Under the pieces are notes generated by a model. It saw only the letters and a list, made by a program, of their open reading frames with translations. It was not told the origin of the DNA and did no database searches. A program made the translations under genes and the position numbers. A stretch of DNA of 64,000 nucleotides from Nonomuraea aurantiaca (GTDB lineage: Bacteria > Actinomycetota > Actinomycetes > Streptosporangiales > Streptosporangiaceae), in NCBI RefSeq assembly GCF_020215705.1, contig NZ_JAIWNB010000010.1:274247-338246 (forward strand). Reading direction: 5' to 3'. Shown piece after piece: positions 1 through 7,844 of this stretch. The stretch's first letter is position 1; every line of letters starts with the position of its first letter.

Positions 1-35
1 CGGGGTGCGGCGGGGAGACGCTAACGTCGGGTGAC

Positions 36-1232
36 GTGGATCTCGACGCCTTCACCGAGTTGCTCACCCCGCGCGGGCAGCGCGCACTCGCCGAGGCCGT
101 CGAGGTGGTGGGAGCCGATCCGGTGGCCGCGGCGACGAGGCTGCGCAGGTCGTACGACGCCGCCCTCACGTCGGCCGCGCTCACCCAGGCGGCGCTGCGC
201 GAGCGCGCCAAGGCCAAGTTCGGCGCCGACGCGGCGCGCATGTACTTCACTCCGCACAGCCTGGAGCAGGCCACCCGGGCCGAGGTCGGCGCCCACCGGG
301 CCCGCCGCCTGGCCGGCCCCGCCGGTGGGACCCGGGTCGTGGACGTCTGCTGCGGTATCGGCGGCGACTTCCTCGCCCTGGCCCGCGCCGGTTGCGTCGT
401 GGACGCCGTGGACCTCGACCCGCTGACCGTCGCCGTCGCCAGGGCCAACGCAGAGGCGCTCGGGCTCGCGGATCGGGTCACCGTACGCGAGGCCGACGCG
501 GCGACGGTCTCGCCGGAGGACTACGACTGGCTGTTCGCCGACCCCGCCCGCCGGACGAACCGGGGCAGGACGTTCGACCCCATGGCCTACTCGCCGCCGT
601 GGCCGGTCGTGCTCGACCTGGTCGCCAGGGCTGGGCGGGCCTGCCTGAAGGTGGCTCCGGGCATCCCGTACGAGTTCATCCCGGGCGAGGCCGAGGCCGA
701 GTGGGTGTCGTACAAGGGCGAGGTGAAGGAGGCAGCCCTCTGGACCGGCACCGCAGAGGGATCGGTGGGGTCGGTGCGCCGGGCGACGTTGCTGCCCGGC
801 GGAGAGACACTCATCGCCCGCGGGGCCGAGGCGCCGACCGGCCCCGTCGGTCGCTTCATGTACGAACCCGACGGGGCCGCGATCCGCGCGCACCTTGTCG
901 GAGAGGTCGCCGAGATGGTCGGCGGCCGACTCCCCGACCCGATGATCGCCTACATCACCGGCGACGAGCCGTTCGACACCCCATGGGCCGCGCGTTACGC
1001 GGTGGAAGAAGTGCTGCCCTTCTCGCTGAAGCGCCTCCGCGCCACCCTCCGCGAACGGCAAATCGGAAATGTCATCATCAAGAAGCGAGCCTCGGCGGTC
1101 GACATCGAACGGCTCAGAAATGACCTGCGTCTTTCGGGTGACAAAACAGCGGTAATCATGCTTACCCGAATCATGGATAAGCCTTCCGTCCTGATTTGTC
1201 ACCCGTCCCCACCTGCACAAATGACAAAATAG
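36..1232 (+). CDS. THUMP-like domain class I SAM-dependent methyltransferase
   Basis: The 398-residue product has a Rossmann methyltransferase core. The SAM-binding motif I (VVDVCCGIGGDFLALA) starts near residue 101, and the motif IV-like LFADPARR lies near residue 165. The last 120 residues resemble the THUMP-like domain usually fused to this actinobacterial family, which suggests an RNA substrate, but the target base is unknown. Translation starts at a GTG. The gene stands alone on the plus strand, followed by a 180-base gap before a coiled-coil gene. The fold is clear; the substrate is not. Confidence 0.85.
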   Translation: MDLDAFTELLTPRGQRALAEAVEVVGADPVAAATRLRRSYDAALTSAALTQAALRERAKAKFGADAARMYFTPHSLEQATRAEVGAHRARRLAGPAGGTRVVDVCCGIGGDFLALARAGCVVDAVDLDPLTVAVARANAEALGLADRVTVREADAATVSPEDYDWLFADPARRTNRGRTFDPMAYSPPWPVVLDLVARAGRACLKVAPGIPYEFIPGEAEAEWVSYKGEVKEAALWTGTAEGSVGSVRRATLLPGGETLIARGAEAPTGPVGRFMYEPDGAAIRAHLVGEVAEMVGGRLPDPMIAYITGDEPFDTPWAARYAVEEVLPFSLKRLRATLRERQIGNVIIKKRASAVDIERLRNDLRLSGDKTAVIMLTRIMDKPSVLICHPSPPAQMTK

Positions 1233-1269
1233 GACGTTCTCGGGACAACCCCGATCTTTTATTTCGCTC

Positions 1270-1298
1270 CTGACGGACCTTGATCGAGCGGCTAAGGT
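1270..1298 (+). promoter_or_regulatory. Candidate sigma-A-type promoter for the coiled-coil gene
   Basis: A CTGACG -35-like hexamer (1270-1275) and a TAAGGT -10-like hexamer (1293-1298) are 17 bases apart. They would give a leader of roughly 105 bases before the GTG at 1412. This is a match by eye only. Confidence 0.4.
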
Positions 1299-1411
1299 GA
1301 GCACGCGGGAGTCCTTCCCCTTTGGCGGTTAGCCGCGTTCTCGTTTCATCTGCAAACCGGACCTGTCCCACCGCTGCGCGGCAGACCGTCGGCGAGCGAA
1401 GGAGCCTTTCG

Positions 1412-3301
1412 GTGGATCACTCCAACCACACCACCCTTCTACAGGCAGGCGGCGATTCCGCCATCTCCGAAAGGATGCGGGACCTGCTCGCGCGTGCGTC
1501 CCAGGACCACGTCTACGAGCAGCGGACCCAGGGAGCCGTCCTCGACGAGATCCGCCAGCGCCTTGAGGGTATGGAGTGGCTGCTCCGGGAGGTTCGCGAG
1601 CGGGAGCTGGGGGGTCTGAGCGGCACGCTGGAGACGGTGAGCGGACGCCTTGACGAGATCGCGGCCAAGCCGCCGATGTGGGCGGAGGGCCTGGCCCAGC
1701 ATGTCGAGGCCGTACGCGACCACGTTGACGCCGTTGGCGAGCAGGTGGGCACCGTTGACGCGCATGTGGAGTCGGTTCACCAGCGGGTCGCGCCGGTGGC
1801 GGAGCTGCCGGGGCTCTGGGCCGAGGTCGGCACCGTCGGCGACAACGTGGACGAGGTGCTCAAGAAGCTGCAGGCGGTCCTCGACTTCACCGAGGGCATC
1901 ACCAAGCGGATGAGCGACCTGGGCGTCAGGCTGGGCCACCTCAACACGGGCATGGAGGCCGCCGCGGGCCGCTTCAGCCGCATCGACAAGTCGCTCGCCG
2001 AGCTGACCGCCCGTACGGACCGCATCGAGGGCGCGCTGCTGGAGCTGCCCGACAGCTTCGACGGCAGGCTCACCGCCACCGCCGAGCGGGTGACCGAACA
2101 GCTGGACGGCAAGCTCGCCGCCAACGCCGAGCAGCTCGACGGCCGGCTCACCGCCGCCGCCCACCAGCTCGGCGGCAAGCTCACCGCGGCCACGGACCGG
2201 CTGGGTGCCCAGGTGGAGAGCGCCGAACAGCGCCTCTCCGAACGTCTCGGCGAGACCGAAAACCTCCTGACCGGCTTGGACCAGCGGCTCACCGGCCGCC
2301 TCGACCGGACCGAGCAGAACCTGACCACGCACCTCGACAGGACCGAAAAGGGGCTCACCGCCCGTCTGGGCGAGTCCGAGCAGGGCCTGGCCGACCGCCT
2401 CGACGAGGCCGAGCAGGCGCTGACCGCCCGGCTCCTCGAAACAGGGCAGACCCTCACCGAACATCTCGACGACACCCACCAGAGCGCCACCAGCCGCCTC
2501 GGAGAGACCGAGCAGCGCCTGGCGGGCCGCCTCGACGAGGCCGAGCAGCGCGTGGCCGGGCGCCTGGACGGCGTCGACGGCAAGCTCCTCGACGTCCACG
2601 GCGCCCTCGACAGCCGGCTAGGCGGCGTCGACGAGCACCTAACCACGGTCAACGGCCACCTGACGACGGTGAGCGGCCACCTGACCACCGTGAACGGCCA
2701 CCTGTCCCGCCACGACAACCGCTTCGACACGCTCGACGGCCGCGTCGACGGCCACTTCATCCGGCTCGACGAACGCCTGGCCGCCGCCGACCGCCACCTC
2801 ATCGACTCCGCCACCCGCAACGAGGGCCGCTTCAACCAGCTCGACAACGGCATGGACTCGCTCGACGAACGCCTGGGCGAGGTGGAGGAGCGGGTGACCA
2901 CCCGCTTCGACGGTCTCGGCACCCAGCTCAGCGGCGTGGAGACCAACCTGACCGGCCTCGCCCAGCGCGCCGAGCAGGCCGGCGAGCACCTCGAAGCCGT
3001 CGACGACCGGATCGAGGCCGTCAACCAACGCATCGGCCAGCTGCCCGCGACGCTCAGCATCGGCGAGCGGGTGGGCGAGCTCCTCGACTCCCAGACCACC
3101 CACCAGGGCGAGCGCCTGGCCGCCGCCGCGGCGGTGCTCACGGAGCTGGTCGCGGCGCGCCCCGACCGCACCGAGCTCACCCAGACGGTGACCGACATCG
3201 TCGAGCCCGCCACCACCGACCTCACCAGGCGCCTGGGCGCTCTGGAGGAGACCATGCTCGCCCTCGCCGAAGCCCTCCTCCGCCCTACGAGAAAAGACTG
3301 A
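1412..3301 (+). CDS. Long coiled-coil protein with hendecad and heptad repeats
   Basis: The 629-residue product has no signal peptide or membrane segment and is almost entirely predicted coiled coil. The GTG at 1412 is chosen because GAAGGAG precedes it by seven bases; an upstream in-frame TTG at 1322 lacks such a site. Fifteen 11-residue units of the type LxGRLDEAEQR occupy about residues 216-391, interrupted by a 4- and a 7-residue insert. Seven 7-residue units of the type LTTVNGH then follow. The composition is hydrophilic (D, E, R, T, Q). It could be a cytoskeletal scaffold or spacer, but I recognise no family. It is followed by a sigma factor pseudogene on the other strand. Confidence 0.8.
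   Translation: MDHSNHTTLLQAGGDSAISERMRDLLARASQDHVYEQRTQGAVLDEIRQRLEGMEWLLREVRERELGGLSGTLETVSGRLDEIAAKPPMWAEGLAQHVEAVRDHVDAVGEQVGTVDAHVESVHQRVAPVAELPGLWAEVGTVGDNVDEVLKKLQAVLDFTEGITKRMSDLGVRLGHLNTGMEAAAGRFSRIDKSLAELTARTDRIEGALLELPDSFDGRLTATAERVTEQLDGKLAANAEQLDGRLTAAAHQLGGKLTAATDRLGAQVESAEQRLSERLGETENLLTGLDQRLTGRLDRTEQNLTTHLDRTEKGLTARLGESEQGLADRLDEAEQALTARLLETGQTLTEHLDDTHQSATSRLGETEQRLAGRLDEAEQRVAGRLDGVDGKLLDVHGALDSRLGGVDEHLTTVNGHLTTVSGHLTTVNGHLSRHDNRFDTLDGRVDGHFIRLDERLAAADRHLIDSATRNEGRFNQLDNGMDSLDERLGEVEERVTTRFDGLGTQLSGVETNLTGLAQRAEQAGEHLEAVDDRIEAVNQRIGQLPATLSIGERVGELLDSQTTHQGERLAAAAAVLTELVAARPDRTELTQTVTDIVEPATTDLTRRLGALEETMLALAEALLRPTRKD
2057..2584 (+). repeat. 33-base coding repeats (15 hendecads)
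   Basis: Fifteen in-frame units of 33 bases each encode an 11-residue pattern with leucine at positions 1 and 5 and acidic or Q residues at 7-10. Two short inserts of 4 and 7 residues together restore the 11-residue register (176 residues in total). The period is 11, not 7, which implies a different supercoil from a canonical coiled coil. Confidence 0.85.
2639..2785 (+). repeat. 21-base coding repeats (7 heptads)
   Basis: Seven consecutive 7-residue units follow the hendecads. The first three are nearly identical (LTTVNGH, LTTVSGH, LTTVNGH). This marks a switch from an 11- to a 7-residue period within one protein. Confidence 0.8.
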
Positions 3302-3302
3302 G

Positions 3303-3650
3303 CTACCTGTCCGGCACCGCCAGGATCGCCGGCTTGTCCGGGCTGACCAGCGCGTAGAGCCGAGACAGCACCGCCGGCAGGTCGGCGAGGCTGCCGCCCG
3401 CCCTCGCCGCGAACGCCGCCCGCTCCAGGGGTGACAGCGTCTCCAGTACGACCAGCAGGCCCGTGGTGACGTTCTGAGCGGCTGTGACCGGGCAGTCGGC
3501 GGTCACCAGTGCTCGGGCAGGCACGGGCCGGTGTGGTCCTCTCTGGCGGCGCGCAGGCCACGCAGCCGCTCCAGGGACCGCCGGACAGCGATGCGGATCA
3601 GGTAGGCCCGCGGATTGCCCACCTGGGCCAGGTCGACACCGGCCCCCTCC
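3303..3650 (-). pseudogene. Decayed ECF41-type (SigJ-like) sigma factor
   Basis: Two fragments in different frames look like parts of an ECF41 sigma factor. One (3503-3650) reads VDLAQVGNPRAYLIRIAV and continues to LERLRGLRAAREDHTGPCLPE, typical of the region 2 end and linker, then stops. The other (3303-3470) reads GLLVVLETLSPLERAAF, the start of region 4, but jumps directly to a C-terminal end resembling SRLYALVSPDKPA of the SnoaL-like extension. A frameshift and a large internal deletion therefore remove the DNA-binding helix. The N-terminal half of region 2 is also missing. ECF41 genes are known to neighbour carboxymuconolactone decarboxylase, oxidoreductase or epimerase genes, as the next gene does. 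Confidence 0.75.
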
Positions 3651-3692
3651 AGGTCCCCCTGCGGTCTCCGGGAGACGGTTCCGGCCCACCGT

Positions 3693-3736
3693 AACGGGCA
3701 TGTGGGCCACACGCGCAACGGGCACCTGGGCCACAT
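3693..3736. repeat. Two 20-base direct repeats, 24-base period
   Basis: AACGGGCA followed by an 11-12 base GTGGGCCACA-like segment occurs twice, starting at 3693 and 3717, with about three mismatches. The repeats lie where the 5' part of the sigma pseudogene would have been and may mark the deletion scar. Confidence 0.6.
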
Positions 3737-3748
3737 GACAGCTCGGCA

Positions 3749-3777
3749 TGTCACATCCGGCCCACCACGCATCCGTT
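3749..3777 (+). promoter_or_regulatory. ECF41-like promoter upstream of epimerase gene
   Basis: TGTCACA (3749-3755) followed after 18 bases by CGTT resembles the published ECF41 promoter (TGTCACA at -35, CGTC at -10). It lies 34 bases before the start codon. The match is exact at -35 and three of four at -10. Confidence 0.5.
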
Positions 3778-3810
3778 GCAGGAGGACGCCACCGGACGAC
3801 AAGGAGAGGC

Positions 3811-4734
3811 ATGAAGGTACTTCTGGCAGGAGCCACCGGCACCGTCGGCACCGAGCTGATCCCCCAGTTGCTCGCCGCCGGTCATGAGGTGATCGGCCTC
3901 ACCCGTTCCGAGCGGGGTGCCGCCAAGCTGGCGGAGGCAGGCGCGACGGGCCTGGTCGCGGACATGATGGACCGCGACGCCCTGCTCGCCGCGGTGCGGG
4001 GTCACCGGGCCGACGCGGTGATGCACCAGGCGACGGCGATCACCGGTTTGCCGCTGTTCCACCGCCAGCTGTATCCGACGGGCGCGCTGCGCGACCGGGG
4101 CACGGCCAACCTGATCGCGGCCGCCAAGGAGATCGGCGCGCACCGCTTCGTCACGCAGTCGTTCTTCCTCGGGTACGGCTACCGTGACCACGGCCCGGAG
4201 CCGGTGACCGAGGACCGGCCGTCCGCCGAGCCCGCCAAGGGCCCTTTCGGCGTGCACATGAGGTCGATGCGGGCCAACGAGGAGCAGGTGTTCAACACGC
4301 CGGGCATCGACGGCATCTCCCTGCGCTACGGCCTGTTCTACGGTCCCGAGGTGACGACGCGGAAGATGATGGCCATGGCGCGGCGACGGATGCTGCCGGA
4401 AGTACACCCGGCCGGCGTCATCTCGCTCGTGCACGTCCATGACGCCGCCTCGGCCGCCGTCACCGCGCTCGACCGGGGCGGGGCCGGGCGGGCGTACAAC
4501 ATCGCTGACGACGAGCCGGTGAGCTTCGACGCATATGTCCGGGCACTGGCCGAGGCGGCGAAGGCACCCGCACCGCTGCGGGTGCCCGGCTCGCTGCTGA
4601 GGCCGACGCCGTACATCCACGCCTTCATGACCGGCGTGCGCATCCGGCTGTCCAGCGACCGCGCGAAACAGGAACTCGGCTGGACCCCCGCCTACCCCAC
4701 CTATCGCACGGGGCTCACACGTGCACGGTCGTGA
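3811..4734 (+). CDS. NAD(P)-dependent epimerase/dehydratase family protein
   Basis: This extended short-chain dehydrogenase has 307 residues. The N-terminal dinucleotide motif GATGTVG sits at residues 7-13, so the ATG after AAGGAG is preferred over an upstream in-frame start that would add 21 residues before the Rossmann strand. The C-terminal half carries the substrate-domain pattern RAYNIADDEPVSF. The YxxxK catalytic pair is not obvious, so it may be an atypical NAD-binding reductase or epimerase. It follows an ECF41-like promoter and a broken ECF41 gene. Its last 20 bases overlap the end of tsaD on the opposite strand. Confidence 0.85.
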   Translation: MKVLLAGATGTVGTELIPQLLAAGHEVIGLTRSERGAAKLAEAGATGLVADMMDRDALLAAVRGHRADAVMHQATAITGLPLFHRQLYPTGALRDRGTANLIAAAKEIGAHRFVTQSFFLGYGYRDHGPEPVTEDRPSAEPAKGPFGVHMRSMRANEEQVFNTPGIDGISLRYGLFYGPEVTTRKMMAMARRRMLPEVHPAGVISLVHVHDAASAAVTALDRGGAGRAYNIADDEPVSFDAYVRALAEAAKAPAPLRVPGSLLRPTPYIHAFMTGVRIRLSSDRAKQELGWTPAYPTYRTGLTRARS

Positions 4735-5746
4735 TCGGCATCGACGAGTCGGCGGGGATGTCCAGCGTCGACGGGGTGACGCCCGCGGCGACCAGGTCGG
4801 AGCCCAGGGCCGCGACCATCGCGCCGTTGTCGGTGCACAGTCCGGGACGGGGCACGCGCAGGCGTACGCCCGCCGCGTCGCACCGCTCCTGGGCCAGGGC
4901 GCGCAGCCGGGAGTTGGCCGCGACACCCCCGCCGATCAGCAGGTCACGCACCTCGTACTTGCGGCAGGCCTGAAGCGCCTTGCGGGTCAGCACGTCGACC
5001 ACGGCCTCCTGGAAGGATGCCGCCACGTCGGGTACGTGAATGGACTCGCCGGCCGACTCGCGGGCCTCGACCCAGCGCGCCACGGCGGTCTTCAGCCCGG
5101 AGAAGGAGAAGTCGAGCGTGCCGTCGTCGATCTTGCCCCGGGGGAAGGCGACGGCCGTGCCCGACCCGGAGGTGGCGGCCTTGTCGATGTGCGGGCCGCC
5201 GGGGAACGGCAGGCCCAGCACCCGCGCCACCTTGTCGAACGCCTCCCCGGCCGCGTCGTCGACGGTGGAGCCGAGCGAGATCACGTCCTCGGCCACGTCG
5301 GGCACGAGCAGCAGCGACGAGTGGCCGCCCGAGACCAGCAGGGCGATGCACGGTTTGGGCAGCGGGCCGTGTTCGAGCTGGTCGACGGCGACGTGGGCGG
5401 CCAGGTGGTTGACGCCGTAGAGGGGCACACCGAGGCCGAGCGAGTAGGACTTGGCCGCGGCGACGCCGACGAGCAGCGCCCCGGCCAGCCCAGGACCGGC
5501 GGTGACGGCGATCGCGTCGATGTCGGAGAACTTCAGCCCGGCCTGCGCCAGCGCGGCCTCCACCGTCGGCGTCATCGCCTCCAGATGGGCGCGCGAGGCG
5601 ACCTCCGGCACGACGCCGCCGAACCTGGCGTGCTCTTCCATGCTGGAGGCGATCGTGTTGGCCAGCAGCGTGTGACCCCTGACGATGCCGATGCCGGTCT
5701 CGTCACAGGAGGTCTCGATACCCAGGACCAGGGGTGCGTCAGCCAT
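4715..5746 (-). CDS. tsaD: tRNA N6-adenosine threonylcarbamoyltransferase TsaD
   Basis: The 343-residue enzyme transfers the threonylcarbamoyl group from TC-AMP to A37 of ANN-decoding tRNAs. The family start GIETSCDETG, the metal-binding histidine pair HLAAH near residue 110 and the ATP-site LLVSGGHSSLLL are all visible. Its start overlaps rimI by 8 bases, so the two are translationally coupled. It is the last gene of the acpS-to-tsaD run. Its partners TsaB and TsaE are in the same run, while TsaC is not in this window. Confidence 0.97.
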   Translation of the reverse strand: MADAPLVLGIETSCDETGIGIVRGHTLLANTIASSMEEHARFGGVVPEVASRAHLEAMTPTVEAALAQAGLKFSDIDAIAVTAGPGLAGALLVGVAAAKSYSLGLGVPLYGVNHLAAHVAVDQLEHGPLPKPCIALLVSGGHSSLLLVPDVAEDVISLGSTVDDAAGEAFDKVARVLGLPFPGGPHIDKAATSGSGTAVAFPRGKIDDGTLDFSFSGLKTAVARWVEARESAGESIHVPDVAASFQEAVVDVLTRKALQACRKYEVRDLLIGGGVAANSRLRALAQERCDAAGVRLRVPRPGLCTDNGAMVAALGSDLVAAGVTPSTLDIPADSSMPITTVHV

Positions 5747-6206
5747 CCAGCTTCCTTCTCATCATGATCGCGTCGGTGCCGTCGTCGTAGTAGCGGCGGC
5801 GCCGGCCGATCACCTCGAACTCGAAGTGCTCGTAGACCCCCTGCGCCTGCGGATTGTCGGCCCGCACCTCGAGGAAGATCTCCCGCACCGCGCGCCGGCC
5901 GGCCTCGGCCAGCAGCTCCGCCAGCATCGCGCCGCCGATGCCGGTGCCCTGGTGCGGCTGGACGACCGCGATGGTCTGGACGTCGGCCTGGTCGGCCGCG
6001 GCGGCCAGGCCCGCGTAGCCGACGATCTCCTGGCCGACGAGGGCCACCACGTAGTGCCTGGTGCGCGGCTGGTCGGCCAGCTCGCCACGGAGCATGGCCT
6101 CGCTCCACGCGTCGAGCGGGAACGTGTCGCGCTCGATCGCCATGACCGCCGGCAGGTCGGCCTCGGCCATCTGCCGGAGCCGCACGTCCACCTGCCTGCG
6201 CTTCAC
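5739..6206 (-). CDS. rimI: Ribosomal protein bS18 alanine N-acetyltransferase RimI
   Basis: This 155-residue GNAT-fold enzyme has the acetyl-CoA loop pattern QPHQGTGIGGAML and the C-terminal YEHFEFEVIGRRRRYY typical of RimI. The family acetylates N-terminal alanine of bS18. In actinobacteria it is commonly placed between tsaB and tsaD, as here. It overlaps tsaB by four bases and tsaD by eight. Confidence 0.93.
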   Translation of the reverse strand: MKRRQVDVRLRQMAEADLPAVMAIERDTFPLDAWSEAMLRGELADQPRTRHYVVALVGQEIVGYAGLAAAADQADVQTIAVVQPHQGTGIGGAMLAELLAEAGRRAVREIFLEVRADNPQAQGVYEHFEFEVIGRRRRYYDDGTDAIMMRRKLDG

Positions 6207-6847
6207 GCCGTCACCCTCTTGGGGGCGCCGGGCACCACCGCGTCGGGCCGCCGCAGGTAGATCGGGCGCGGCGGGCCGAGCGGCTCCCCCGCCGCGATGC
6301 GCTCGGCCGCCAGGGCGGCCAGGAACCCGGCATAGGGGTACGGCGGTGCGTCGGATTGCCCCAGGATGTCGGGGTAGAGCCCGGCACCGGCACCCACCAC
6401 GGGCAGGCCCTCCACCGGCACCTCGGCGGGCCGGTCGACGAACGGCCCGTCGAGCCGGGTGCGGGCGTCGGAGTAGCGCGCCCAGAACACCTCCTTGCGC
6501 CGCGCGTCGGTGGCGACCAGGAACGGCTCGGCGAGCCCGCTGCCGTAGGCGACGGCGTCGAGGGTGCAGATGCCGTACGCGGGGACGGCCAGCGTGGTGG
6601 CGAGCCCCTGCGCGGTCATCAGCCCGACGCGCAGCCCGGTGTAGGGGCCCGGTCCGCTGCCCGCCACGACGGCGGTCACCTCGGACAGGGCCGCACCCGC
6701 CTCGCGCAGCACGGTCTCGACGGTGGGGATGAGCAGCTCACCGTGTCGTCGGGCGTCGATCGTCGTCGACTCGGCGAGCACTCGCCGCCCGTCGTGGAGC
6801 GCGGCTGTGACGGCGGGCGTCGCGGTATCAAAGGCCAGGACCAGCAC
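6203..6847 (-). CDS. tsaB: tRNA threonylcarbamoyladenosine biosynthesis protein TsaB
   Basis: This 214-residue ASKHA-fold paralogue of TsaD acts as its dimerisation and activation partner. The N terminus LVLAFDTATPAVTAAL and the GSGPGPYTGLRVGL loop near residue 70 are diagnostic. The start is GTG. The upstream gap (6848-6914) contains a duplicated copy of the end of the preceding kinase gene, so coupling between the two is looser than elsewhere in this run. Confidence 0.95.
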   Translation of the reverse strand: MLVLAFDTATPAVTAALHDGRRVLAESTTIDARRHGELLIPTVETVLREAGAALSEVTAVVAGSGPGPYTGLRVGLMTAQGLATTLAVPAYGICTLDAVAYGSGLAEPFLVATDARRKEVFWARYSDARTRLDGPFVDRPAEVPVEGLPVVGAGAGLYPDILGQSDAPPYPYAGFLAALAAERIAAGEPLGPPRPIYLRRPDAVVPGAPKRVTA

Positions 6848-6873
6848 GACTGTTTAGCCTACCCGCCCGCCGG

Positions 6874-6952
6874 GTCACGCCCAGCCGGTGCGCTGTTTCC
6901 ACCAGCCAAGAGAGTCACGCCCAGCGGGTGCGCTGTTTCAGCCAGTCAAGAG
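6874..6952. repeat. 40-base tandem duplication at the end of the kinase gene
   Basis: A block starting GTCACGCCCAGC and ending CCAAGAG or TCAAGAG occurs at 6874 and again at 6914 with only a few mismatches. The second copy encodes the last dozen codons and the stop of the kinase gene; the first is a silent copy just downstream, still ending in an in-frame-like KQRTGWA-stop. Confidence 0.8.
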
Positions 6953-7844
6953 CCACGACGCCCTGCGCCCGCTGGAACGCCCTGACCGTGGGCAGGCCGG
7001 GTGGCGGCGGCTGCCGGCCCTGCCGTACCAGGTAGCCGGAGATCGCGGCGATCACCGCCGTGGCGGCGGGATCGGGGTCGGGGAAGAGCTCCTGCGGTGG
7101 CGGCCCGTCCTGCATGGCGACCGAGGGCAGCATGCCGAGGGAGTCGAACCAGGCCGCGCCGACGCAGGCCCATGGCCAGTCGACCACGTAGACGCGCTCG
7201 TCGGTGAGCAGCAGGTTGTCGGCCCGCAGGTCGGCGTGGAGCAGCGTGTCGCCTGCGGCGGCCGCGGCCCAGCCGGACTCCAGCTCGGCCAGCGCGCCGA
7301 GGTGGCGCAGCGCCCACGGATCGAGACCGGTGGTGTCCTCCCCGAGCAGCCTGCGCCAGCCCCGGAACGCCTCGCCGAACACCTCCGCGACCGGCGGCGC
7401 CTCGATCGGCGCGGGCGTGAGCGCGGCCGACATGCGCCGAACCGCCGCCAGCACCCGGTCGAGTTCGGCGCGGCGCCAGGGCAGCTCGGGGTGGCGGCCC
7501 TCGATGTCCTCGAAGACCAGCACCACCCAGCCCTCGGTCTCGAAGGAGGTCAGCAGCCGCGGCGCGGGCACGGACTCGGGAAGGGCGGCGGCGATTCCGC
7601 GTTCGGCCTGGTAGATGCGGACACTGTCGGGGTTCGGCTCCGGGCCGACGGCCTTGACGAAGACGCGCCGGCCGTTCGCGGCACGCAGCCGTGCGGCCGC
7701 CGCGGGCGAGAACCCGCCCGGCTGCGTCACGGCCTCGGTCACGGGGGCGCCGAGGAACTCCTCGACGGCCGCGCGGGCCGCCGGATGCACCTCCGGCCAG
7801 GGAACGCGCGCGCCCGACGCGGGCGGATGGGTCTGCTCGCTCAC
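6915..7844 (-). CDS. APH/fructosamine-kinase-like phosphotransferase
   Basis: The 309-residue product has the protein-kinase-like fold of the aminoglycoside phosphotransferase family. The catalytic loop HADLRADNLLL (Brenner-type HxDxxxxN) and the metal-binding VVDWPWA lie near residues 205-225. An N-terminal lysine-containing strand, RVFVKAVGPE, would contact ATP. The substrate is unknown: a sugar, choline or another small molecule is as likely as a drug. The GTG start overlaps the sortase stop (GTGA), so it is coupled to the sortase. Confidence 0.8.
   Translation of the reverse strand: MSEQTHPPASGARVPWPEVHPAARAAVEEFLGAPVTEAVTQPGGFSPAAAARLRAANGRRVFVKAVGPEPNPDSVRIYQAERGIAAALPESVPAPRLLTSFETEGWVVLVFEDIEGRHPELPWRRAELDRVLAAVRRMSAALTPAPIEAPPVAEVFGEAFRGWRRLLGEDTTGLDPWALRHLGALAELESGWAAAAAGDTLLHADLRADNLLLTDERVYVVDWPWACVGAAWFDSLGMLPSVAMQDGPPPQELFPDPDPAATAVIAAISGYLVRQGRQPPPPGLPTVRAFQRAQGVVALDWLKQRTRWA

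Noticed and set aside
2057..2785. Possible CRISPR or other noncoding repeat array
   Set aside because: The units are 33 or 21 bases, in frame, without spacers, and encode amphipathic helices.
1777..3561. 594-codon minus-strand frame over the coiled-coil gene
   Set aside because: It mirrors the 33-base repeats as Ser/Arg-rich sequence and has no independent features.
6915..7844. Antibiotic-resistance aminoglycoside phosphotransferase
   Set aside because: Only the general kinase fold is visible. Without closer similarity a resistance function cannot be claimed.
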